Part shown: in pieces, positions 12,127 to 21,563 of the stretch | How positions within the stretch are numbered: the first letter of the stretch is position 1 | Layout: each line of letters opens with the position of its first letter | Translations under genes and position numbers: made by a program | Source: Deltaproteobacteria bacterium | Lineage (GTDB): Bacteria; Desulfobacterota; Desulfarculia; Desulfarculales; Desulfarculaceae | Assembly (NCBI GenBank): GCA_021811275.1 | Contig: JAJZPI010000019.1 | Span: 1 to 35,354, forward strand | Reading direction: 5' to 3' | Length of the DNA stretch: 35,354 nucleotides | The notes under the pieces: model-generated | Told to the model about the DNA's origin: nothing | The model's database searches: none | What the model saw: only the letters and a program-made list of their open reading frames with translations

Positions 12127-13281
12127 TCACCTCCCCAGGATGGTGACGTTGCCGTAGAGGCCAACGCCGCCGATGTTGTGCACGAGCCCGAACTGCGGGT
12201 CCTTGACCTGCATGGCCCCGGCCTCGCCTCTGAGCTGCAAGACCACGGTGCGTATCTGGCTGCCGCCGGTGGCTCCGATGGGATGCCCCTTGGAAAGCAG
12301 GCCGCCGTCCACGTTGACCGGGATGTGGCCTTCCCTGTAAGTGGCCTTGGCGCGGATAAGCTCCTTGCCCTGGCCGGGCTCCGCGAAGCCCAGATTCTCG
12401 TAGGCCATCATCTCGGCGATGGTGAAGCAGTCGTGGACCTCGGCCACGTTGATGTCCTTGGGCCCGATGCCGGCCATCTTGTAGGCCTGCTGGCCGGCCA
12501 TCTGGGCCACGCGCAGGCCGGTGAAGAGGTCGCGGCCGGCCATGTTTACCGGGGCGCTGGCCGCGCCCACGCCCATGATCCAGACCGGCTTCTTCACCCC
12601 CAGGTCCTTGACCTTCTGCTCGCTGGCCACGATCACGCAGGAGCTGCCGTCGGCGTTGGCGCAGCAGTCCATGACCTTCAGGGGGCTGGCCACCGGGTCG
12701 GCGGTCAGGCACTGCTGGAGCTCCACGCCCTTGCGGTAGACGGCCTTCTCGTTGATCTGGCCGTAGGTGGCGGCCTTGACCCGGATCAGCGCCAAATCCT
12801 CCTCGGTCACGCCGTAGTGGTTAAGGTAGGCCCGGGCGTACATGGCGTAGTAGGCGGGCATCATGGTGCCGAAGGGGCTCTCCCACTGGATGTCCGCGCC
12901 CCGGCCCATGCGCTCCTGGCTCTCGGCCGAGCTGATTTCGCTCATCTTCTGGAAGCCCAGCACCATGACGCTGTCGTGCAGGCCGCTGGCGACCAAGGAA
13001 TAGGCCAGCTTCAGGCCGGTGGAGGAACTGGAGCAGAGCGTCTCGGCGTAGAAGGTGGGCTGGGGCGTGAGCCCGCAGTATTCGGCGATCACCCCGGCGG
13101 GCGAGCGCTGCTTGTCATACTCCGGGGCCGAGCAGATCACCGTGGCCCCGATGTCGGAGTTGGCGATCTTGGCGTCGGACATGGCGTCCTTGAAGGCCTC
13201 GAAGGCCAGTTCGCGGATAGAGCCTTCATATCCCCGCACGAAGGCGGACTGGCCCACCCCAATGATGGCGACTTTTCCCAT
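12127..13281 (-). CDS. Thiolase family protein (SCP2/acetyl-CoA acetyltransferase-like), partner of the OB-fold protein
   Basis: A 384-residue thiolase with an intact active site: Cys83 in ETLCSSSSTGL, EVHDCFTIAEM, KGHPIGATGG and HNIGGVGLYGN. I chose the ATG at 13281 because AAGGAG lies 5-6 bp upstream and MGKVAIIGVGQ is the usual family N-terminus. The longer reading extends into the promoter. It should cleave or form a 3-oxoacyl-CoA (or act as a condensing enzyme) together with the DUF35 protein downstream. It is more divergent than simple acetoacetyl-CoA thiolases and resembles those used in anaerobic degradation of unusual acyl-CoAs. The substrate is unknown. The fused homolog at 2717-4294 lacks the equivalent Cys. 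Confidence 0.9.
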   Translation of the reverse strand: MGKVAIIGVGQSAFVRGYEGSIRELAFEAFKDAMSDAKIANSDIGATVICSAPEYDKQRSPAGVIAEYCGLTPQPTFYAETLCSSSSTGLKLAYSLVASGLHDSVMVLGFQKMSEISSAESQERMGRGADIQWESPFGTMMPAYYAMYARAYLNHYGVTEEDLALIRVKAATYGQINEKAVYRKGVELQQCLTADPVASPLKVMDCCANADGSSCVIVASEQKVKDLGVKKPVWIMGVGAASAPVNMAGRDLFTGLRVAQMAGQQAYKMAGIGPKDINVAEVHDCFTIAEMMAYENLGFAEPGQGKELIRAKATYREGHIPVNVDGGLLSKGHPIGATGGSQIRTVVLQLRGEAGAMQVKDPQFGLVHNIGGVGLYGNVTILGR

Positions 13282-13346
13282 GGATGCTCCTTGTCGTCTG
13301 GCAAGGCGGATTATGCCGGCGCTGGCCGGCGGCCTATCAGCTAAAA

Positions 13347-13384
13347 TGTAGCTACAATATAGACGAGGCTTCCCGCCAGCACAA
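13347..13384 (-). promoter_or_regulatory. Promoter of the thiolase/OB-fold operon with candidate operator palindrome
   Basis: On the minus strand TTGTGC (13384-13379), a 17-bp spacer and TATATT (13361-13356). The perfect palindrome TGTAGCTACA (13347-13356) touches the -10 and should cover the transcription start, a typical position for a repressor site. No regulator gene is adjacent. Confidence 0.5.
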
Positions 13385-13442
13385 GCAAAACCGCCCAAGG
13401 CTGGTAAAATGACCAATTTCGAGGACCTGGGTCACGGACGGT

Positions 13443-13471
13443 TTGACACCGACGTTCCCATGTGCTAACCT
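13443..13471 (+). promoter_or_regulatory. Promoter of serS
   Basis: TTGACA (13443-13448), 17 bp, TAACCT (13466-13471) preceded by TGTG-C. It lies about 57 bp before the chosen TTG start. The -35 is perfect and the -10 is weak. Confidence 0.5.
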
Positions 13472-13527
13472 GCCCTCGCGCTATATGTTGTGGATAAGGG
13501 GTGCTAAAACCACCACGGAGCCGGCCC

Positions 13528-14835
13528 TTGCTTGACTTGAAGTTTATCCGCGAGAACATGGCCCAGGTTCGCCGGGCCATGGCCGACCGCCGGGCCACCG
13601 TGGACCTGGAGGCCTTCGAAACCCTGGACGCCCACCGCCGGGCCATCCTGCCCGAACTGGAGGGCCTGCGCGCCCGCCGGAACGAAGTCAGCGCCCGGGT
13701 GGGCAAGGCCAAGAAGGGCGGCCAGGCAGCCTCCGGCCAGGACATGAGCGCCGTCTTCGCCGAGATGAAAGAGGTGGGCGAGCGTGTCAAGGCCCTGGAG
13801 GAATCCCTGGCCGGCATCCAGACCCAGCTGGAGGCTCTGGTCCTTACCATTCCCAACCTGCCCCACCGCAGCGTGCCCGTGGGCTCCGACGAAAACGACA
13901 ACCCCGTGGTCTCCAGCTGGGGCGAACCGCGCCACTTCGATTTCGAGCCCCTTAACCACTGGGACATCGGCGAGGCCCTGGGGATCATAGACTTCGAGGC
14001 CGCCGCCCGCATGACCGGGGCGCGCTTCGCCGTGCTCAAGGGCGCGGGCGCGCGCCTGGAGCGGGCGCTCATCAGCTTCATGCTCGACCTTCACACCACC
14101 GAGCACGGCTACACCGAGATACTGCCGCCCTTCATGGTCAACTCCCGGGCCATGACCGGCACCGGCCAGCTGCCCAAGTTCGCCGAGGACCTGTTCCACC
14201 TGGAGGGCACGGATTACTGGCTGATCCCCACCGCCGAGGTGCCGGTGACCAACCTGCACATGGACGAGACCCTGGCCGGGGAAAGGCTGCCCCTGCTCTA
14301 CACCGCCTACACCCCCTGTTTCCGGGCCGAGGCCGGCAGCCACGGCAAGGACGTGCGCGGGCTCATCCGGCAGCACCAGTTCGACAAGGTCGAACTGGTG
14401 CGCATGGTGCGTCCGGAGGAGTCCTACGACCACCTGGAGCAGCTGACCGCCAACGCCGAAACCATACTGCGGCGTCTGGAGCTGCCCTACCGCAAGGTGG
14501 TGCTCTGCACCGGCGACATGGGCTTCTCCTCGGCCAAGACCTACGACCTGGAAGTTTGGCTGCCCGGCCAGCAGCGCTACCGCGAGATCAGCTCCTGCTC
14601 CAACTTCGAGGATTTCCAGGCCCGGCGCATGGGCCTGCGCTTCAAGGACAAGGGAGCCAAGGGCACCACCCTGGCCCACACCATCAACGGCTCCGGCCTG
14701 GCCGTGGGCCGCACCCTGGTGGCCATCCTGGAAAACTATCAGCAGGCCGACGGCTCGGTGGTCATGCCCCGGGCTCTCCAGCCCTACCTGGGCGGCCTGG
14801 AGCGCATCGCCCCCGACCTGGGCGGCGGTAAATAG
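13528..14835 (+). CDS. serS: Seryl-tRNA synthetase
   Basis: A 435-residue class II aminoacyl-tRNA synthetase charging tRNA-Ser. The N-terminal coiled-coil tRNA-binding arm spans about residues 25-105 ([15 protein letters not shown] near its start). The catalytic core has motif 2 ([20 protein letters not shown]) and motif 3 ([16 protein letters not shown]), plus TAEVPVTN for serine binding. I chose the TTG at 13528 because it gives the family-typical start [10 protein letters not shown] with GGAG upstream. The in-frame GTG at 13501 has a ribosome site too close to it and adds nine residues. It is followed after 14 bp by a transpeptidase gene. Confidence 0.97.
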   Translation: MLDLKFIRENMAQVRRAMADRRATVDLEAFETLDAHRRAILPELEGLRARRNEVSARVGKAKKGGQAASGQDMSAVFAEMKEVGERVKALEESLAGIQTQLEALVLTIPNLPHRSVPVGSDENDNPVVSSWGEPRHFDFEPLNHWDIGEALGIIDFEAAARMTGARFAVLKGAGARLERALISFMLDLHTTEHGYTEILPPFMVNSRAMTGTGQLPKFAEDLFHLEGTDYWLIPTAEVPVTNLHMDETLAGERLPLLYTAYTPCFRAEAGSHGKDVRGLIRQHQFDKVELVRMVRPEESYDHLEQLTANAETILRRLELPYRKVVLCTGDMGFSSAKTYDLEVWLPGQQRYREISSCSNFEDFQARRMGLRFKDKGAKGTTLAHTINGSGLAVGRTLVAILENYQQADGSVVMPRALQPYLGGLERIAPDLGGGK

Positions 14836-14849
14836 GAGGACAGCCTCTC

Positions 14850-16127
14850 ATGCGACTGGGCCACCGTTGGCAGCGCATCACCCTGACGGCCCTGTTGTCC
14901 CTGGCCCCGGCCCTGGCCTATTCCCCGGCCCTGGCCCCGGCCGCCTCGCCCCCCGCCCACGCCGCGATCCATGCCTCCCTGGACAAGCCTCAGCTGTCCC
15001 AGATCCTGGCCAATCGCGTGGCCCAGGTGGCCAGCGGCGACGTAGTGCAGGTCCAGTCCGCCCGTTATGGGCATCTCCAGGTGGAACCCACCATCGTCGA
15101 ACCTTTGCAGCAGGCGGCCGAGTCCTGGCTCCGGCAGATCAAGAGCCCGCGCGCGGCCATCGTGCTCACCGACGCCCGCACCGGCCGGGTGCTGGTCATG
15201 GCCGGGGTGCGCGGGGGCCGGCTCGACCCCCGGGTGGCCCTGGAGGGCGATGCCCTGGCCGCCAGCCTCTTCAAGATCGTCACCGCCACCGCCGCCGTGG
15301 AGGACGCCCAGCTCGACCCCTTGAGCCGCCTCTACTTCACCGGCCGGCCTCACACCCTCCTGCCCAACCAAGTGGTGCAGTCCAATCCCCGCAAGTCCAC
15401 CCAGGCCACCCTGCGCCAGAGCTTCGCCATCAGCAACAACCCCGTGTTCGCCAAGCTGGGCGTCTACCAACTGGGCGGCGAGCTGCTGACCTGGTACGGC
15501 AAGGCCCTGGGCTTCGAAAGCCGTTTGCCCTTCGAGCTGCCCCTGGGCGTCAGCCAGCTCATCGACCCCTCCGACAGCTTCACCCTGGCGGGCATGGCCA
15601 GTGGCTACAACCGTGAGACCACCATCAGTCCGGTGCACGCCACTCTGCTGGCCGGGCTCTTCATCAACCAGGGCCGGCTCATGGAGCCCTACGTGATCCA
15701 GCGCGTATTGGGCCCCAACCACGAGCTGCTCTACGCCGGGCGACCCCGCTCCCTGGGCCGCATAGTGAGCGAGCACACCTGCCAGTCCATGCGCCGCATG
15801 TTCGAGGCCACCATCACCGAGGGCACCGCCCGCAAGGCCTTCAACCAGCTGGGCAAGGATCCGGTGCTGCGCAACGTGGTCCTGGGCGGCAAGACCGGCA
15901 CCATGGGCGATGCCGACCACAGCGAACTCTTCGAGTGGTTCGCCGGCTACGGCATCGACGAGCACTCCGGCCACGCCCTGTCCGTGGCCGTGATGGTGGC
16001 GCACCACCGCACCCGCTGGGCCAACTCCAAGTCCCTGGCCCGCCTCATGCTCCGCCGGGCCTTCTCCTCGCCCCTGCCCAAGCCCACCCACGTGGTCTCC
16101 GGCAGCCACCCCGCCCCCTCTATGTAG
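14850..16127 (+). CDS. Exported penicillin-binding transpeptidase-domain protein
   Basis: A 425-residue protein with an N-terminal signal sequence (hydrophobic to about residue 38, AHA) and one penicillin-binding transpeptidase domain. The serine-acyl-enzyme motifs are present: SxxK as S139-LFK142, SxN as S195-NN, and KTG at K348 (GGKTGTMG). It lacks the N-terminal dimerisation or glycosyltransferase module of ordinary class A or B PBPs. It may therefore be a stand-alone transpeptidase, a carboxypeptidase-like PBP or a class D beta-lactamase relative, acting in the periplasm. AGGAGG precedes the ATG. It is probably cotranscribed with serS. His- and Arg-rich C-terminal residues have no evident role. 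Confidence 0.85.
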   Translation: MRLGHRWQRITLTALLSLAPALAYSPALAPAASPPAHAAIHASLDKPQLSQILANRVAQVASGDVVQVQSARYGHLQVEPTIVEPLQQAAESWLRQIKSPRAAIVLTDARTGRVLVMAGVRGGRLDPRVALEGDALAASLFKIVTATAAVEDAQLDPLSRLYFTGRPHTLLPNQVVQSNPRKSTQATLRQSFAISNNPVFAKLGVYQLGGELLTWYGKALGFESRLPFELPLGVSQLIDPSDSFTLAGMASGYNRETTISPVHATLLAGLFINQGRLMEPYVIQRVLGPNHELLYAGRPRSLGRIVSEHTCQSMRRMFEATITEGTARKAFNQLGKDPVLRNVVLGGKTGTMGDADHSELFEWFAGYGIDEHSGHALSVAVMVAHHRTRWANSKSLARLMLRRAFSSPLPKPTHVVSGSHPAPSM

Positions 16128-16534
16128 GGCGGCATGCCGCGCCGGCCGGGTGCCCCGGCTGCCAAGGCGGGTCGGCGGCGTGCCGCCGCGGGCAGGACGG
16201 GTCGGCAAGGCCCGGTCTAGTCCGGGCCTTGCGCGCTCCCGTTCAAGGACCTTTCTAAGAATAAAAGAGTGGGCGGGTTGGCGTAAGCGTAACCAGCCTT
16301 ACGAGCACACCGGGCTCAGATGCGAGAAGCATCCCCGCCGGGCACCCGGCTCGGCAACCCTCCGCTTCGCTTGGCACGTGCCGAGCCAAGAAAAAGAGCG
16401 AAGCGTGAGATTGCCTCGCTTGGCTCACAACGACGCTATTTTCGTTTTTCCCCAACCACCCAGGGGCGGGAGCGCCCAAGGCCCGGGTGCGAAACAACGC
16501 CGCCCGGCCCGCTCTGGCCGGCGCGTGCCGCGCT
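16128..16534. other. Repeat-filled spacer between convergent genes
   Basis: No gene is supported. The segment contains a half copy (16168-16197) and a full copy (16198-16252) of the CGGGTCGG repeat. It also has a GGCTCGGCA/TGCCGAGCC dyad (16348-16387) enclosing GGCACGTGCC, and a fragment similar to the TCATTGCG-type palindrome (GTGAGATTGCCTCGCTTGG, about 16408-16426). A GC-rich dyad lies at about 16456-16488. None has a good T-run, so termination for either gene is not obvious. Confidence 0.55.
16198..16252 (+). repeat. CGGGTCGG bipartite intergenic repeat, copy E, with perfect internal hairpin
   Basis: CGGGTCGG (16198-16205) is followed by AAGGCCCGG-TCTAGT-CCGGGCCTT (16207-16230), a 9-bp perfect stem. 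The tail is GCGCGCTCCCGTTCAAGG (16231-16248). It is the clearest copy and shows the unit as octamer, stem-loop, tail. A half copy, CGGGTCGG at 16168-16175, lies just upstream. Confidence 0.7.
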
Positions 16535-18466
16535 CTAGGCGGAAGCCAGGCGGAAGGCTTCCTTGAGATAGGATTTGATGTCGCCCACCACGGCCAGGGC
16601 TTCCTTGAGGGTGCGCTTTTCCAGGTCGGAAAGGGTGCCAAGGTCTATGAAGTTGTTCGGCTCCAGGCCCTGCTCGTGCATGCTTTGCTGATGGACCAGG
16701 CGCAGGTGCATCTGTAAGTCATAGGCCTGGCTGGCGCGCAGGTAAAGCTGGCGGGAGATGTGGCCGCCCTCGCCCAGCAACTGGAAGCGTTCCATGGTGT
16801 TGGTCTCGCGAATGCCCGCGCGCAGGCTCATCAGGCGGGCGAAGTCCACGAAGGGAGTCAGGCCCTTGGTCTTGAGGTCGAACTTGCCGGCGTGGGGCTC
16901 CTGCTTCTCGGTGATGAAGTTGCGCAAAAAGCTCAAGGCCGGGGGCGTGGTCAGGGTGTCCTTGGCCAGCTGGCGGAAGAAGACCTCCTGGCCGGAAAGC
17001 GAGCGCATCAGGTGCTCGCGCAGGCGCTGGCCCATGCCCAGGTCGCCGAAGCCGGGTCTGAAGTCGAAGAAGATGGTGGCGTGCAGGACCTCGCTGACGT
17101 CGGGGGTCATGATCCACTTGTCGAAGATGCGGGCCCAGCTGGTGAAGGGCTGGCACCACCTGGGGTTGCTGGCCATGATCTCGCCCTTGCAGCGGGGGAA
17201 GCCGCAGCGCACCAGGTGCTCGATGGTCTGGTTGGCCAGGCGGGCGAAGTACTCCTGGGAGGCCTTGGCCTGCTCAGGGTCCGCAGGGTCGGCGTAGATC
17301 AAGCCGTTGTCCTGGTCGGTGCGGAAGGTCTGCTCCTTGCGCCCCTCGCTGCCCATGAGGATCCAGCAGAAGGGCGCCGGCGGGGGGCCCATCTCTTCGA
17401 TGAGCAAAGTGAGCACCCGCTCCAGGATGTAGTCGTTGATGAGCGTGATCATGCGGGTTATGAAGTTGGGCTTGGCGCCTTCGTAGATGAGAGACTTCAC
17501 CACCCGGGGGCTTTTCAGCGAAAGCTCGTAGAGGTTGTCGATCTTGTTCTGGGAGACGATCTCGCGGACCAGATAGAGCGGCGAGGTGCCCTGAATGACC
17601 ATCAGGTCGTGGGCGGCGAACACGCCCATGATTTCTCCGCTGCGCTCTACGGTCAGATGGTGCACTCGGCGCTTCATCATCTCCAGCATGGCGTCGAAGC
17701 AGCCCGTGTGGCTGGGCACCGAGATCACCGGCGAGGTCATGATGTTCATCACCGGGGCCTGGTTGTCCAGACCCTGGGCGACTACCTTGGTGCGCAGGTC
17801 GCGGTCGGTGACGATTCCCCTTATCTTGCCGGTGCGGTCGGTCACCAGCAGGCAGCCCACCCGGCGCTCGCTCATCAAGCGGGCGGCCTCCTGAATGGAC
17901 CTGTCGCCGGCGACGGTTTCCGGACGGCGGCGGATGGCGTCCCCCACCTGGGCGGTGAACAGGTAGAGCGAGCCCTCGTCGGTGACGGAGGGCCGGGGCC
18001 GGGAGATCTCGGCCAGGGCCTTGCCCACGTAACTTTCCGAAAGGAGCTTGAGGTAGTGCTGGGAAAAGCGGGCGTGGGCGCCCACCAACGCCAGGAAGTC
18101 CTCGCGGGCGATCTGGATGAAAAGCGTCTCCTCCACCGCGATCACGTCGAGGTTGGAGAGGCTGCCGCGCAGGATGCCCAGGGCTCCGATGGCCATGCCC
18201 GGGCCCCGGTAGTCGATGAGGTTTTCCTGGCCGTCATCGTCGCGGAAGAAGACCTTGACCCGGCCCCGGTGGACGAGCCCCAGGTGGCTGACTTGGCTGC
18301 GGCCGCGCTCCAGGACCTTGGCCCCGGCGGGGAGGAGCTTGAGGGTGCAGCGGGCGGCCAGCTGCTCCAGGCTGGGCTGGTCCAGATCGGCAAAGGGCGG
18401 CGTGGCCTTCAGAAAGGCGAGAATTTCCGCGGTGGAAAGGGCCGGGGAGGCTGGGTCCGGGGCCAT
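16535..18466 (-). CDS. cNMP-binding / CBS-pair / DUF294 nucleotidyltransferase protein, catalytically intact
   Basis: A 643-residue cytoplasmic signalling protein: cyclic-nucleotide-binding fold (about 10-125), two CBS domains (about 145-275), DUF294 nucleotidyltransferase domain and a C-terminal DUF294 helical domain. The nucleotidyltransferase signature GSEGRKEQ...TDQDN is complete (Asp384, Asp386), as in GlnD-type enzymes. I chose the ATG at 18466 because GAGGAG lies just upstream. The extended reading has only a low-complexity Arg/Gly leader. Such genes are often found beside acs and acetate-permease genes, and here it directly follows acs. I infer control of acetate metabolism, perhaps by nucleotidylating a partner in response to adenine nucleotides sensed by CBS. 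The target is unknown. Confidence 0.9.
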   Translation of the reverse strand: MAPDPASPALSTAEILAFLKATPPFADLDQPSLEQLAARCTLKLLPAGAKVLERGRSQVSHLGLVHRGRVKVFFRDDDGQENLIDYRGPGMAIGALGILRGSLSNLDVIAVEETLFIQIAREDFLALVGAHARFSQHYLKLLSESYVGKALAEISRPRPSVTDEGSLYLFTAQVGDAIRRRPETVAGDRSIQEAARLMSERRVGCLLVTDRTGKIRGIVTDRDLRTKVVAQGLDNQAPVMNIMTSPVISVPSHTGCFDAMLEMMKRRVHHLTVERSGEIMGVFAAHDLMVIQGTSPLYLVREIVSQNKIDNLYELSLKSPRVVKSLIYEGAKPNFITRMITLINDYILERVLTLLIEEMGPPPAPFCWILMGSEGRKEQTFRTDQDNGLIYADPADPEQAKASQEYFARLANQTIEHLVRCGFPRCKGEIMASNPRWCQPFTSWARIFDKWIMTPDVSEVLHATIFFDFRPGFGDLGMGQRLREHLMRSLSGQEVFFRQLAKDTLTTPPALSFLRNFITEKQEPHAGKFDLKTKGLTPFVDFARLMSLRAGIRETNTMERFQLLGEGGHISRQLYLRASQAYDLQMHLRLVHQQSMHEQGLEPNNFIDLGTLSDLEKRTLKEALAVVGDIKSYLKEAFRLASA

Positions 18467-18557
18467 GGTTTCTCCTCGGGCCGAGGCCGCGTTTGAGTTG
18501 CCGGGATCGTGCCGGAAGCCTTCGCCCCGGCGCCGCCGCCTGGCCCCGGCTCCTGCC

Positions 18558-18580
18558 AGCATATTCTACTATAAAGCCCG
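18558..18580 (-). promoter_or_regulatory. Possible promoter region for the downstream DUF294 gene
   Basis: An AT-rich island reading TATAGTAGAATATG on the minus strand sits in very GC-rich surroundings about 95 bp before the start at 18466. TATAGT or TAGAAT could be the -10, but no -35 at good spacing is clear. Confidence 0.3.
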
Positions 18581-18670
18581 GCCCGGGGGCCAAGCCCAAC
18601 TTGGCCGGGGCAAGGCTTCCGCGCGGCTTGGCCGCCGGGCATGGAAAGCTCCGGCGGCACAGCCTGGGGG

Positions 18671-18706
18671 GCCGGGGCGCGGACCTTTGAAAGGCCGCGC
18701 CCCGGC
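18671..18706 (-). terminator. Strong hairpin after acs
   Basis: GCCGGGGCGCGG (18671-18682) pairs perfectly with CCGCGCCCCGGC (18695-18706), and the loop itself contains CCTTT-G-AAAGG. It lies 16 bp after the acs stop. No U-run follows on the minus strand, so it may attenuate or protect mRNA ends rather than fully terminate, separating acs from the DUF294 gene downstream. Confidence 0.55.
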
Positions 18707-18722
18707 TTTGGGGATCAGGTTG

Positions 18723-20714
<1,992 letters not shown>

Positions 20715-20825
20715 GAAATCCTCCTCCCTCGCTTGAATGATGCCCTCGGTAACTCACTCGTCAACTCTTCCGGACCGAACCTAAACCTGAAGTCCGCAAA
20801 ACGGCGCGGACCGGACCGTTCATCT

Positions 20826-21548
20826 TCACAGGGCCACCGCGCCCAGTTTTATCAAATCGCCCATGGTCCCCCGGTTGGTCTGCTCCAGGTGCAAAAACAT
20901 GCGTTGGAGGATCAGGGCAGTGGCCAGGGCGTCGCCCAGGGCGGTGTGCCTCTCAGGCACCTCCAGTCCGAAGCGCTCGGCCAAGGCGTCCAGGCCGCAC
21001 TTCTTGAAGTCCATGTAAACCCCGTGGGGGTCGGGCGTCAGCAAGGTGGACCGGCAAATCTCCACGGTGTCCAGGACCAGGTTCTGCAGAGAAAACCCGT
21101 AGCGCACCTTCATTATCTTGTTCAGGAAATGCAGATCGAAGGGCGCGAAGTGGGCCACCAGCACGTCGGTGCCCACGTATTCCATGAAGTCCTCGAAGAC
21201 CTCGCCGGCCGGACGCGCGTGAGCGATCATGTCCGGCACGATGGCATGGACCTTGATCGACTCCACCGGGATGTCCCGGCCGGGGTTGACCAGCTCGTCG
21301 AAGACCTCGCCCAGCCGCACCCGGCCCTCGACCATGCGCAAGGCCCCCACGCTCACCACCCGGTCCCGGTTGGGATCCAGGCCCGTGGTCTCCAGGTCGA
21401 GCACCACGAAGCGGTGGGAACGGGCGGGCTGCTCGGGGTGAACCTGCTCCAGGGCCAAGAGGTTTTGGCGCACCAGGGGAGGCAGGTCCCGGTTCTTGAG
21501 GCGCAGCCGCCGCAGGCGGTTGCGCATTCTGGCCAATGCAAAATTCAC
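20826..21548 (-). CDS. DnaQ-like 3'-5' exonuclease (DEDDh family)
   Basis: A 240-residue exonuclease domain protein. The DEDDh residues are visible: DLET (ExoI), VAHFAPFDLHFL (ExoII Asp) and ERHTALGDALATA (ExoIII His and Asp). An Arg-rich N-terminal stretch of about 45 residues precedes the domain. It starts with GTG at 21548. Its ribosome site (GAGGGAGGG) overlaps the stop region of the upstream DUF294 gene, so the two are translationally linked. In many bacteria a polymerase-epsilon-like exonuclease of this kind sits with DUF294 and acs. Its role there is unsettled and may concern RNA or signalling nucleotides rather than DNA proofreading. Confidence 0.88.
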   Translation of the reverse strand: MNFALARMRNRLRRLRLKNRDLPPLVRQNLLALEQVHPEQPARSHRFVVLDLETTGLDPNRDRVVSVGALRMVEGRVRLGEVFDELVNPGRDIPVESIKVHAIVPDMIAHARPAGEVFEDFMEYVGTDVLVAHFAPFDLHFLNKIMKVRYGFSLQNLVLDTVEICRSTLLTPDPHGVYMDFKKCGLDALAERFGLEVPERHTALGDALATALILQRMFLHLEQTNRGTMGDLIKLGAVAL

Positions 21549-21563
21549 CCACCAGTCCCTCCC

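Noticed and set aside
11509-13344. 611-codon plus-strand open frame across the thiolase/OB-fold genes
   Set aside because: It is antisense to two genes with clear motifs and the frame carries no recognisable domain.
13501-13527. GTG start for serS
   Set aside because: The ribosome site would be adjacent to the codon and the nine extra residues do not match the family. TTG at 13528 gives the usual N-terminus.
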